48,167 nucleotides of DNA from Pseudodonghicola xiamenensis DSM 18339 (GTDB taxonomy: Bacteria; Pseudomonadota; Alphaproteobacteria; Rhodobacterales; Rhodobacteraceae): positions 1 through 48,167 of the forward strand of contig NZ_AUBS01000032.1 of the NCBI RefSeq assembly GCF_000429365.1, given 5' to 3'. The translations under genes and the position numbers were made by a program. The notes under the pieces were generated by a model that had not been told where the DNA came from, did not search any database, and worked only from the letters and a program-made list of their open reading frames with translations. Below are positions 17,348 to 25,537 of this stretch, in pieces (within the stretch, counting starts at the first letter, position 1; the number at the start of each line of letters is the position of its first letter).

Positions 17348-18088
17348 ATGCGCTGGATGTTCCTGTTGGCGGCCCTGCTGCTGACCGCCGCTTGCGACAC
17401 TGGCGGCCTGTTGTCTACTTCCGAGATGGATCCGCACGATCAGGCGCGGATCAACAGCTTTGTCGAGGTTATCCAGAAGGTAGAGCCGGTGGCCGAAACC
17501 GAATGCGTCGCCTTCGGTCTGGCGCATAACTGTAATTTCCAGATTCAGGTCGACACCAATCCGGAAGAGCCGCCGAACGCCTTTCAGTCACTGGACCGGA
17601 AGGACCGCCCGGTAATCACTTTCACGATGACGCTGATCGAGACGACGCAGAATAATGACGAACTGGCCTTCGTGCTGGCGCATGAGACCTCGCACCATAT
17701 TCTGGGCCATCTGGCGCGTCAGGCGAAGAATGCCGAGGCCGGGGCGCAGATCCTCGGTCAGATGGCGACGCTGGATGGCGCCAATCCGGTGACCATCGCC
17801 CGGGCGCGTCAGATCGGCGCCGAACTCGGCGCGCGGAGCTTTTCCAAGGAATATGAACTTGAAGCCGATCATCTGGGCACGATCATTGCCTATGAGGCGG
17901 GGTTCGATCCGTTGAAGGGGGCGGCATATTTCGATCGTCTGCCCGATCCGGGCGACCAGTTTCTGGGCAGTCATCCGCCCAATGCCGCCCGCAAGAAAAT
18001 CGTTCTTCAAACCATGCGTGACATTCGCGCCGCCGTCGCGTCGGGGCAGCCGATCACCCTGGGCACCCTGGCCGGGGCGGGGGGATGA
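17348..18088 (+). CDS. M48 family metalloprotease, lipoprotein
   Basis: A 246-residue zinc protease attached to the envelope. The N-terminus MRWMFLLAALLLTAAC is a lipoprotein signal with a lipobox ending at Cys16. The zinc motif HETSH is at 112-116, and the third ligand lies in ELEADHLG at about 170-176. The later HPPNAARKKIV segment is typical of the family (BepA/LoiP-like periplasmic quality control). ATG 17348 follows AAAAGG by 8 bases; a GTG one codon upstream is possible. The stop overlaps the next gene's start codon, so they are translationally coupled. Confidence 0.93.
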   Translation: MRWMFLLAALLLTAACDTGGLLSTSEMDPHDQARINSFVEVIQKVEPVAETECVAFGLAHNCNFQIQVDTNPEEPPNAFQSLDRKDRPVITFTMTLIETTQNNDELAFVLAHETSHHILGHLARQAKNAEAGAQILGQMATLDGANPVTIARARQIGAELGARSFSKEYELEADHLGTIIAYEAGFDPLKGAAYFDRLPDPGDQFLGSHPPNAARKKIVLQTMRDIRAAVASGQPITLGTLAGAGG

Positions 18089-18462
18089 CATCGCCGTCAC
18101 TGACCTGTCTGGGCATTGTGGTGACAGACCGCGGTTCGCGTTATGCGGTCAGCGGCGCGCCGGTCCGGTCGCGCGCTGAGATCGACATGGCGCTGGCGGC
18201 GCTCAAGACGGACAGATCCTATGCCAAGGCGACTCACAACACCTGGGCCGCGCTATTGCCGACCGGGGCGTTGAAGGCCGATGACGGAGAAAGCGGGGCG
18301 GGCATGGTCATTCTGCGAATGCTGGAACGGGCGGGGCTTGATGATCACTTGATCGTGGTAACCCGTTGGTATGGTGGCAAGAATCTGGGCGGAGACCGGT
18401 TTCGGCGGGTCCAGGATGCGGTCCGCGCCTATCTCGACACGACCGGTCTGGCAGCGGATTGA
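18085..18462 (+). CDS. YigZ/IMPACT N-terminal family protein
   Basis: A 125-residue protein made of the UPF0029/IMPACT-N domain. Family motifs are KTDRSYAKATHNTWAALL, DDGESGAGM and VVTRWYGGKNLGGDRFRRV. It lacks the second C-terminal domain found in E. coli YigZ (about 200 residues). The ATG shares bases with the stop of the M48 gene. IMPACT proteins in eukaryotes act in translational control; the role of the bacterial short forms is not known. Confidence 0.88.
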   Translation: MTSPSLTCLGIVVTDRGSRYAVSGAPVRSRAEIDMALAALKTDRSYAKATHNTWAALLPTGALKADDGESGAGMVILRMLERAGLDDHLIVVTRWYGGKNLGGDRFRRVQDAVRAYLDTTGLAAD

Positions 18463-18531
18463 CCTGCATCAAGGGGCGCGTGTCGTCTCTTCTGTAAGTT
18501 GGGGCCGTGCCGATAAGGGAGGGCCCCCGGA

Positions 18532-18795
18532 ATGCAGGATCGTGACAGCTTGAAGCGCCACGCGGCGTTGGTCGACCGAATGGCTGAAACACTTGGCATT
18601 GATCTGCAGGAGGCCGCGCTGGAGGGCAGCGTGGCGATGGATGAGATTGCCGATGCGGTGTTGCGCTGTACCGGGTGTTCCGATCCGTCGCATTGTGCCG
18701 GTTGGCTGGATGGCCATGGCCATGGCGCAGCGCAAACGCCGGGATATTGCCGCAACAGAGATTTGATGGCGCGGCTGCGACCCGGGGTTGCCTGA
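18532..18795 (+). CDS. DUF6455 family small cysteine-motif protein (copy 1)
   Basis: An 87-residue soluble protein. The first half is helical (HAALVDRMAETLGIDLQEA). The second half has four cysteines, C46-x2-C49-x5-C55-x2-W-L and C73 in GYCRN, the DUF6455 pattern. Four conserved cysteines suggest metal or iron-sulfur binding, which is unproven. Histidines are enriched between C55 and C73 (DGHGHGAAQ). ATG 18532 has AAGGGAGG upstream. It is the first of three tandem paralogues and follows the YigZ-like gene by 69 bases. Function unknown. Confidence 0.85.
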   Translation: MQDRDSLKRHAALVDRMAETLGIDLQEAALEGSVAMDEIADAVLRCTGCSDPSHCAGWLDGHGHGAAQTPGYCRNRDLMARLRPGVA

Positions 18796-18810
18796 GCTGG
18801 GGGAGGACTG

Positions 18811-19095
18811 ATGACAAGCGTTTTGGGAAATGTGATGACGCATGTGCGGCTGGTGTCGCGGATGGCGCGGGCAACCGGCACCGATCTGGTTGGCGCCTAC
18901 CGCGCCGGCGACCTGACGCAAGAGGCCTGGGTCGACATGGTGCAAGCCTGTCGGGGCTGCAGTTGGGCCGGCGCCTGTGGTGACTGGCTGGAGGCGCATG
19001 AATACGCCGATCGTGCCCCGACGGAATGCCCGAACCGGGGGCGTTTTCTTGACCTGCAGGCGCTGGCTGCGCTGCGGATGCCCGAGGAGGCCTGA
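18811..19095 (+). CDS. DUF6455 family small cysteine-motif protein (copy 2)
   Basis: A 94-residue paralogue. The helical N-terminal half (MTHVRLVSRMARATGTDL) is followed by C47-x2-C50-x5-C56-x2-W-L and by C73 in TECPNRGRF. It keeps the canonical spacing of the family. ATG 18811 follows GGGGGAGG. The gap to copy 1 is 15 bases and to copy 3 only 3 bases, so all three are probably one transcript with coupled translation. Function unknown. Confidence 0.87.
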   Translation: MTSVLGNVMTHVRLVSRMARATGTDLVGAYRAGDLTQEAWVDMVQACRGCSWAGACGDWLEAHEYADRAPTECPNRGRFLDLQALAALRMPEEA

Positions 19096-19098
19096 GCA

Positions 19099-19374
19099 AT
19101 GGATGGCGGTGCCATTCCCTCGGAAATGGGGCGTCCATTCTGGCTGACCCGTTCGATGGCGCGGGTGGCCGGTGTCAACCTGACCCAGGCAATGGCCGAG
19201 GGTGGCCTGAGCGCCGATGACTATGTGGGGATGATCGAACGTTGTCGAAGCGGTGGCTGTCATGCCGCCTGCGCCGAGTGGCTGGCGGGGCAGGCCGATT
19301 GGCCTGTCGCACCGCCGTCGTTTTGCGCCCATGTGGAAATCCTGGCCCGGCTCAGCCATCTTCAGGTCGATTAA
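19099..19374 (+). CDS. DUF6455 family small cysteine-motif protein (copy 3, altered spacing)
   Basis: A 91-residue paralogue with the same layout: WLTRSMARVAGVNLTQAMAEGGLS, then cysteines C49, C54, C58 before WL and C76 in SFCAH. Here the second cysteine is shifted by two positions (C-x4-C-x3-C instead of C-x2-C-x5-C), and the CPN/CRN asparagine after the last cysteine is lost. This copy may bind a different ligand or have lost binding. ATG 19099 follows GAGGAGG at the end of copy 2. Function unknown. Confidence 0.83.
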   Translation: MDGGAIPSEMGRPFWLTRSMARVAGVNLTQAMAEGGLSADDYVGMIERCRSGGCHAACAEWLAGQADWPVAPPSFCAHVEILARLSHLQVD

Positions 19375-19466
19375 ACGCGGTTCAGAGCCTGGCGCGGGTA
19401 TCGTCGCCGGATGGCTGGGGATGGCGCGCTGCCGGGCGATGACGGCAGCCCTGCCCGGGCGAAAGC

Positions 19467-19508
19467 TGTCAGCTCCGTCGGCGAGGCGCTGATGGGGCGG
19501 AGCTGACA
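19467..19508. repeat. 11-bp inverted repeat after the DUF6455 cluster
   Basis: TGTCAGCTCCG (19467-19477) and CGGAGCTGACA (19498-19508) are perfect inverted arms around 20 bases. There is no U-tract. It lies in the 262-base gap between copy 3 and the convergent rimO. Confidence 0.6.
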
Positions 19509-19542
19509 CGGGTCAACCGCCCCGATGCCGCCGCATGGACCC

Positions 19543-19560
19543 CTCTGAGAAAACTCAGAG
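19543..19560. repeat. Short hairpin near the end of rimO
   Basis: CTCTGAG and CTCAGAG form a perfect 7-bp stem around AAAA. It could act as a weak terminator for either side but lacks a U-tract. Confidence 0.5.
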
Positions 19561-19636
19561 ATGCCGTCGGGATAAAATCCCCGGAATGTTGAAAAAAGAC
19601 AATCTTGTGGCGGAAATTTGCGGGAAAATCGGGCCC

Positions 19637-21031
19637 CTATGCCTGCAAAATGCGGCCCCACAGATCGTATTCGCTGGCCTCTTCGACCTCGACAGTGACG
19701 ATATCGCCGGGTTTGAGCCCATCGAACCCCTCGTCAATGAACAGGTTGCCGTCGATCTCAGGGGCGTCGGCCATGGTGCGGCAGGTCGCGGCGTCGGCAT
19801 CCACATCGTCGACGATGACTTGGCAGGTGGTGCCCACCTTGGCCTCGAGCTTGGCGGCGGAAATCGCCTGCGCCTTTTCCATGAAGCGTTCCCAGCGGTC
19901 CTGCTTGATCTCGTCCGGCACGTGGTCGGGCAGGTCGTTCGACCGGGCACCTTCGACGTTCTCGTATTGAAAGCAGCCGACGCGATCCAGTTGCGCCTCA
20001 TCCAGCCAGTCTAGCAGGGTCTGGAATTCCGCCTCGGTTTCACCGGGATAGCCGACGATGAAGGTCGAACGCAGGGTGATATCAGGGCAGGTGGCGCGCC
20101 AGGCGGCGATTTCGTCCAAGGTCTTGGCGGCGGCAGCGGGGCGCGCCATCCGCTTCAGCACATCGGGATGCGCATGCTGGAACGGGATGTCCAGATAGGG
20201 CAACAGGCCGCTGTCGGGATCCGCCATCAGCGGGATCAGCTCACGCACATGGGGATAAGGATAGACATAATGCAGCCGCACCCAGGCGCCCATCTGCCCC
20301 AGTTCGCGTGATAGATCCGTGATATGGCTGCGGATCTCTCGATCCTTCCAGGGATTGCTGTCGTACTTTCGGTCCAGCCCGTAAGCGCTTGTATCTTGGG
20401 AAATAACCAGAAGTTCGCGCACCCCGGCCTCGACCAGTTTCTCGGCCTCGCGCAGCACCGCATGACCCGGGCGCGATGCCAGCCGGCCGCGCATGTCGGG
20501 GATGATGCAGAACTTGCACTTGTGATTGCAGCCCTCGGAAATCTTCAGATAGCTGTAATGCCGTGGCGTCAGCTTGACGCCCGAGGCCGGTAGCAGATCA
20601 ACGAAGGGATCGGGATCGGGTGGCACCGCGCCATGCACCGCGTCCAGCACCTGTTCGTATTGATGCGGACCGGTCACCGCCAGGATGCGCGGGTGGTGTT
20701 CGCGGATATAATCGGGCTCTGCCCCAAGGCAACCGGTGACGATGACCTTACCGTTCTCCTGCAGCGCCTCGCCAATGGCATCGAGCGATTCCGCCTTGGC
20801 GCTGTCGAGAAAGCCGCAAGTGTTCACGATGACCGCATCCGCCCCGGCATAATCGGCCGAGATGCCATAGCCTTCGGCCCTGAGCCGGGTGAGGATCCGT
20901 TCGCTGTCGACCAGCGCCTTGGGGCAGCCCAATGACACCATGCCGATGGTGGGCTGGCCCGCGCGCGGGCGGTCGGCCAGTTGGGCCTTGGGGGCGATGT
21001 CGGGGCGCAGGTTCGGCGGATTCGTGGTCAT
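19637..21031 (-). CDS. rimO: Ribosomal protein S12 methylthiotransferase
   Basis: RimO adds a methylthio group to an aspartate of ribosomal protein S12, using two iron-sulfur clusters and SAM. The 464-residue protein shows the UPF0004 domain (GMVSLGCPKALVDSE, NTCGFLDSAK, TGCLGAEPD), the radical-SAM motif CNHKCKFC after YLKISEG, and a C-terminal TRAM domain (from about residue 395). ATG 21031 gives the family N-terminus MTTNPPNLRPD; an ATG 9 bases upstream, with GGGGA before it, is an equally possible start. It is divergent from the AsmA gene. Confidence 0.96.
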   Translation of the reverse strand: MTTNPPNLRPDIAPKAQLADRPRAGQPTIGMVSLGCPKALVDSERILTRLRAEGYGISADYAGADAVIVNTCGFLDSAKAESLDAIGEALQENGKVIVTGCLGAEPDYIREHHPRILAVTGPHQYEQVLDAVHGAVPPDPDPFVDLLPASGVKLTPRHYSYLKISEGCNHKCKFCIIPDMRGRLASRPGHAVLREAEKLVEAGVRELLVISQDTSAYGLDRKYDSNPWKDREIRSHITDLSRELGQMGAWVRLHYVYPYPHVRELIPLMADPDSGLLPYLDIPFQHAHPDVLKRMARPAAAAKTLDEIAAWRATCPDITLRSTFIVGYPGETEAEFQTLLDWLDEAQLDRVGCFQYENVEGARSNDLPDHVPDEIKQDRWERFMEKAQAISAAKLEAKVGTTCQVIVDDVDADAATCRTMADAPEIDGNLFIDEGFDGLKPGDIVTVEVEEASEYDLWGRILQA

Positions 21032-21203
21032 TGCGCGCATATAGTCCCCGAAGGGCTGCGTGGGAACCGTTTTCGATGGAAATCGCGCAATGGTGGATGC
21101 GCGCCGCACCGCCGGCACGGTCCTGGGCGTCGTCCGGCGATTGCACCTGCCAGCCGAGAGTTTAGGGTGAGGCCGGACGCAACGGCAGGGGCAGAGGTTG
21201 GCC

Positions 21204-23132
21204 ATGAAATGGATGTTCCGGATTTTGGGGGCTCTGGTGGTGGCGGTGATTGCCGCGGGCATCGGGGTGCTGATGTTGCCCTCGGAGCGGATCGCGCGTC
21301 TCGCCGCCGATCAGATCGAGGCCCAGACAGGCCGTAAGCTGACCATCACCGGGGGTCTCAGCCTGTCCTATTGGCCGGTGCTTGGGGTCGAGACCGGGCC
21401 GGTGACCCTGGCCAATGCCCCCTGGGCGGGGGAGGAGCCGATGCTGCGTGCGCGCAGCTTGTCGATCGGCGTCTCGACGCGTGATCTGATCGCCGGACGC
21501 ATCCGGGTGACGCGAGTCGTTGCCGAAGAACCGATGCTGAACCTGACCACCGACAAGGCCGGGCGCGGTAACTGGGTTTTCAGCGATGCTGCTGCCTCTG
21601 ACACGGCGCAGACTGGCACGAGCGGCGGCTCTGCCACCCCGGTGACGTTGGAGCATGTGCAACTGACCGATGCGCGGTTGCGCTATGCTGCTGCAGGCGC
21701 CGACCCGGTCGACCTGGGGCCGGCGGATCTGACGCTCGATTGGCCGCAAGCCTCGGGGCCGGCAGATGTGACTGCGGCGCTGACCTATGACAAGGCCCGG
21801 ATCAAGGTGTCCGCCCGGATCGCCGCGATGCAGGATTTCATCGACGGCAAACGGGTGCCGTTGGTGGCCAAGGTCGGCACCGCCGGGGCGACGGTCGATT
21901 TCGATGGCGAGGCCGATGTTATCGGTGCCGCTTCGGGGCAGATCGAGGCCGACAGCCCGGATACCGCCAAGCTGCTGGCGGCGCTGGGGCTTGGTGATGT
22001 CGATCTGCCGAAGGGATTGGGGCGGGCGGCGCACCTATCGGCTGAGGCCGAGATCTCTCCCGATGGCCGACTGGCGCTGCGCGACCTGGCGATCAGTGCC
22101 GATCAGAACAGCCTGTCGGGGGCGGCGGATATCGACCTTTCCGGTGCAGTGCCGCAGATCAATGCCGATCTGTCCGCCGGCGTCCTGGACTTGTCGGGGC
22201 TGACTGGGGGGGGCGCATCCGGCGGGGCCGGTGGCTCGGGCTCGGCCACGTCCGGCTGGTCGACGGCCCCGATTGATGCCAGCGCGCTCGGCCTGGCGAA
22301 TGCCTCTGTCAAATTCTCGGCCCAGAGCATACGCGTCGGCGCGATGACGCTGGGGCCGACCAATGCCGAATTGACGCTCGACACCGCCCGGGGAGTGTTG
22401 CGACTGACCCCTGCAACCATCTTCGGTGGCAGCCTCTCCGGCCGTTTGGTTGCCAACAATCGCAAGGGCTTTTCTGTTGCGGGCAACCTCCGGGCCAGCG
22501 ATCTCGACACCACGCAGATGCTCGCGACATTCGCCGGCATCGACCGGCTGAGTGGCAAACTGCAGGCGGATGTGGAGTTTCTGGGCAAGGGGGCATCGGT
22601 GGATGCGATCATGAAATCGCTCTCAGGCAAGGGCAGCCTGACGATGGGACGCGGGGTGATCTCGGGGATTGATCTCGACAGGTTGTTCCGGTCCGGCGTG
22701 GCATCGGGGGGCACGACCGTTTTCGACAGCTTGACCGGAAGCTTTACGATCAAGGCGGGCAATCTGCATAACGACGATCTGTTGCTGTCGCTGTCGAACT
22801 TCCGGGTGAAGGGCGCCGGGCGGGTCGGGCTTGGTGGCCGCGATCTTGATTATCTGGTGACGCCGGTGGCCTTCAAAAGCGATACCAGCGACGGGCTCGA
22901 GGTGCCGGTGCGGGTGATAGGCCCCTGGAGCGCGCCGAAGTTCCGGCCCGATCTGGACGCTGCGGCGAAAGCGAAGCTGGACGAGCAGAAAGATGCGCTT
23001 GAGCAGAAGGCGAAGGACAAGCTGAAGGAAAAGCTGAATCTGCAGGACGGGCAGAGCACCGAGGACGCGGTGCGCCAAAAGCTGGAGGATGAGGCGAGGA
23101 AAGGTATCCTCAAGCTGTTGGGGGGCAATTGA
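21204..23132 (+). CDS. AsmA family protein
   Basis: A 642-residue envelope protein. It begins with a membrane anchor, MKWMFRILGALVVAVIAAGIGV, followed by the AsmA N-terminal region (LTITGGLSLSYWPVLGVETG, with NAPWAG). The C-terminal AsmA_2-like part contains LSGKGSLTMGRGVISGIDLD and LLLSLSNFRVKGAGRVGLGG. A glycine/serine linker lies near residues 335-350, and the last 60 residues are a charged lysine/glutamate helix. AsmA-type proteins are thought to bridge inner and outer membranes for lipid transport. ATG 21204 follows AGAGG by 6 bases. Confidence 0.92.
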   Translation: MKWMFRILGALVVAVIAAGIGVLMLPSERIARLAADQIEAQTGRKLTITGGLSLSYWPVLGVETGPVTLANAPWAGEEPMLRARSLSIGVSTRDLIAGRIRVTRVVAEEPMLNLTTDKAGRGNWVFSDAAASDTAQTGTSGGSATPVTLEHVQLTDARLRYAAAGADPVDLGPADLTLDWPQASGPADVTAALTYDKARIKVSARIAAMQDFIDGKRVPLVAKVGTAGATVDFDGEADVIGAASGQIEADSPDTAKLLAALGLGDVDLPKGLGRAAHLSAEAEISPDGRLALRDLAISADQNSLSGAADIDLSGAVPQINADLSAGVLDLSGLTGGGASGGAGGSGSATSGWSTAPIDASALGLANASVKFSAQSIRVGAMTLGPTNAELTLDTARGVLRLTPATIFGGSLSGRLVANNRKGFSVAGNLRASDLDTTQMLATFAGIDRLSGKLQADVEFLGKGASVDAIMKSLSGKGSLTMGRGVISGIDLDRLFRSGVASGGTTVFDSLTGSFTIKAGNLHNDDLLLSLSNFRVKGAGRVGLGGRDLDYLVTPVAFKSDTSDGLEVPVRVIGPWSAPKFRPDLDAAAKAKLDEQKDALEQKAKDKLKEKLNLQDGQSTEDAVRQKLEDEARKGILKLLGGN

Positions 23133-23146
23133 GGCAATTGTCGGCA

Positions 23147-23176
23147 GGCGCGCCCGAAAGTGTTTCCGGGCGCGCC
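23147..23176. terminator. Strong hairpin between convergent AsmA and phosphohexomutase genes
   Basis: GGCGCGCCCGAAA pairs with TTTCCGGGCGCGCC across a GTG loop, with one bulged base. No long U-tract follows, but the position between two convergent stops fits a bidirectional terminator. Confidence 0.65.
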
Positions 23177-23183
23177 GCTTGGG

Positions 23184-24680
23184 TCAGAATGTCTGGTCGT
23201 AATCGCCGACGCCGGGTTCGGTCCGGATCACGTCGTCGATCTCCTTGAAGATCGCGCGCAGCTCTTCTTCGCTGACAGAGCTTTCGCAGACCACCACCAG
23301 GTTCGGGGTATTCGACGAGGCGCGTACCAGCCCCCAGGAGCCGTTTTCCAGGATCACCCGAGCACCGTTCACGGTGACGACGTCCTTGATCGGCTGACCG
23401 GCAAAGCTGTCACCTGCGGCATGTTTTGCGACCAGTTTGTCCACCAGCCGGTCGAGGATCTCGTATTTCTCGGTATCGGCGGCATAGGGCGACATCGTCG
23501 GTGTCGACCAGGTCTTGGGCAGCGCCTTGCGCAGATCAGACATCTTCATGTCCGGGTTGCGGTCCATCAGCTTGCAGATCTCGACCGCCACGCGCATGCC
23601 GTCGTCATAGCCACGCCCCACGGGGGAGGCCATGAAGTAATGGCCCGACTTCTCGAAGCCCGCCAGCGCGCCCAGTTCGTGCACCCGGCGTTTCATGTGG
23701 CTGTGGCCGGTCTTCCAGTAATCGGCCTTGACCCCATTCGCCTTCAGCTCGGGGTCGGAGGCGAAGAGACCGGTGGATTTCACATCCGCGACGAAGGTGG
23801 AGCCGGGATAGAGCTTTGACAGATCGCGGGCCATGATCACGCCGACCTTGTCGGCGAAGATCTCCTCGCCCTCGTCATCGACCACGCCGCAGCGGTCGCC
23901 GTCGCCGTCGAAGCCAAGCGCCAGATCGGCGCCCGAGGCCTTCAGCGTGGCCGACATGTCGTGCAGCATTTCCATCGCTTCGGGGTTCGGGTTGTAATTC
24001 GGGAAGGTATAGTCGAGCTCGTTGTGCGAGGGCACGACCTCGACCCCGAGCCGCTCCAGCAGGGCAGGGGCATAGGCGCCGGCGGTGCCATTGCCGGTGG
24101 CGCAGACCACCTTGAGCTTGCGGGTCATTTTGAAGTCGCCCACGAGATCGTCCATATAGGCGTCCCAGACGCCGTCTACGAATTCATATTTGCCGCCCTC
24201 GCGTGCCTCGCCCTTGCCGTTCAACACGATGTCCTTCAGTTCGGACATCTCGTCCGGGCCGTGGGTCAGCGGCATGTTGAAGCCCATCTTCACCCCGGTC
24301 CAGCCGTTCGGGTTATGCGAGGCGGTGACCATCGCCACCGCGCAGCCTCCCAGGTGGAAGGAGGAGAAATAGGCCATCGGCGTGATGCAGGGGCCGATGT
24401 CCTTGACGTGGATGCCGGCCTGCATCAGCCCCAGGATCAGCGCGTTCTTGATCGCCAGGGAATAGTCGCGATAATCGTTGCCGACAGCGATCACCGGGTC
24501 GATGCCGCGGGCGATCATCTGGGTGCCAAGGCCAAGCCCCAGCGCCGTCATGCCGGGCAGGTTGATTTCTTCCGGATATTTCCAGCGCGCGTCGTATTCG
24601 CGAAAGCCAGTCGGTTTGATCATCGGGGTTTTCAGGAAATTCCAGGTGTTCGGGGACACCTCGTAAAGCGGCCGGGTCAT
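23184..24680 (-). CDS. Phosphomannomutase/phosphoglucomutase
   Basis: An alpha-D-phosphohexomutase that moves the phosphate between C6 and C1 of mannose or glucose phosphate to make nucleotide-sugar precursors. The 498-residue protein has the active serine Ser121 in TASHNPNG, the Mg loop DGDGDR at 258-263, the sugar-binding FEKSGHYF segment and the C-terminal phosphate-binding RASSNTPNLVV. It is the last gene of the capsule operon, 19 bases after kdsA, which suggests a role in supplying sugar for the exported polysaccharide. Sugar preference cannot be decided from the sequence. Confidence 0.95.
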   Translation of the reverse strand: MTRPLYEVSPNTWNFLKTPMIKPTGFREYDARWKYPEEINLPGMTALGLGLGTQMIARGIDPVIAVGNDYRDYSLAIKNALILGLMQAGIHVKDIGPCITPMAYFSSFHLGGCAVAMVTASHNPNGWTGVKMGFNMPLTHGPDEMSELKDIVLNGKGEAREGGKYEFVDGVWDAYMDDLVGDFKMTRKLKVVCATGNGTAGAYAPALLERLGVEVVPSHNELDYTFPNYNPNPEAMEMLHDMSATLKASGADLALGFDGDGDRCGVVDDEGEEIFADKVGVIMARDLSKLYPGSTFVADVKSTGLFASDPELKANGVKADYWKTGHSHMKRRVHELGALAGFEKSGHYFMASPVGRGYDDGMRVAVEICKLMDRNPDMKMSDLRKALPKTWSTPTMSPYAADTEKYEILDRLVDKLVAKHAAGDSFAGQPIKDVVTVNGARVILENGSWGLVRASSNTPNLVVVCESSVSEEELRAIFKEIDDVIRTEPGVGDYDQTF

Positions 24681-24699
24681 CGTGTCAGAACCTCAAAAT

Positions 24700-25533
24700 T
24701 CAAATTTCAATCGGGTTGGCCTTGGCCAGCGCATCAAACTGCATCAGCGTGTCGATCAGCTTTCCCATCTGATCGAGAGGGATCATATTGGGCCCATCCG
24801 AGGGCGCGCGGTCGGGATCTTCATGGGTTTCGATGAACACGGCCGCGATGCCCAGAGAGACTGCGGCGCGCGCCATCACCGGGGCGAATTCGCGCTGTCC
24901 GCCGGACGATCCGCCCAGCCCGCCGGGCTGCTGCACCGAATGGGTCGCATCCATCACCACCGGATAGCCGGTCTTGGCCATCTGCGGCAGCGCCCGCATG
25001 TCGGCGACCAGCGTGTTGTAACCGAAGGAAGAACCGCGTTCGGTCAGCAGGATACGGCTGTTGCCGGTGCTTTCCACCTTGGCCACCACATTCGCCATGT
25101 CCCAGGGCGCCAGGAACTGGCCCTTCTTGATGTTAATCACGGCGCCGGTCTCTCCCGCAGCGACCAGCAAGTCGGTCTGACGGGACAGGAAGGCCGGGAT
25201 CTGCAGGATGTCCACCGCTTGGGCTGCCGCGGCGCATTGTTCGGGCGCATGCACATCCGTCAGGGTCGGCACGCCGATCGCGGCGCGCACCTCTTCCATC
25301 ACCTTCAGTCCGGCCTCGATCCCGAGGCCGCGCTTGCCGGAGACCGAGGTGCGGTTCGCCTTATCGTAGGAGGCCTTGAAGACATATTGCGCGCCAGCGG
25401 CCTCGCAAATCTCCTTCATCCGGCCGGCGATCATCTCGGCATGATCGCGGCTTTCCAGTTGGCAGGGGCCGGCGATCACGGTCAGCGGCAGGTCATTGCC
25501 GATCGTCAGACCGGCCACTTCGACATGTTTCAT
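24700..25533 (-). CDS. kdsA: 3-deoxy-8-phosphooctulonate (Kdo-8-P) synthase
   Basis: KdsA condenses phosphoenolpyruvate and arabinose 5-phosphate to Kdo 8-phosphate, the precursor of Kdo in lipid A cores and in capsule linkers. The 277-residue protein has IAGPCQLES near the N-terminus; Cys24 there is the residue found in metal-dependent KdsA enzymes (asparagine in the E. coli type). Further metal or substrate residues are in DATHSVQQPG and in ETHEDPDRAPSDGPNM. Its start is 4 bases after the stop of the exporter gene, so it belongs to the capsule operon. Confidence 0.96.
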   Translation of the reverse strand: MKHVEVAGLTIGNDLPLTVIAGPCQLESRDHAEMIAGRMKEICEAAGAQYVFKASYDKANRTSVSGKRGLGIEAGLKVMEEVRAAIGVPTLTDVHAPEQCAAAAQAVDILQIPAFLSRQTDLLVAAGETGAVINIKKGQFLAPWDMANVVAKVESTGNSRILLTERGSSFGYNTLVADMRALPQMAKTGYPVVMDATHSVQQPGGLGGSSGGQREFAPVMARAAVSLGIAAVFIETHEDPDRAPSDGPNMIPLDQMGKLIDTLMQFDALAKANPIEI

Positions 25534-25537
25534 GAGA

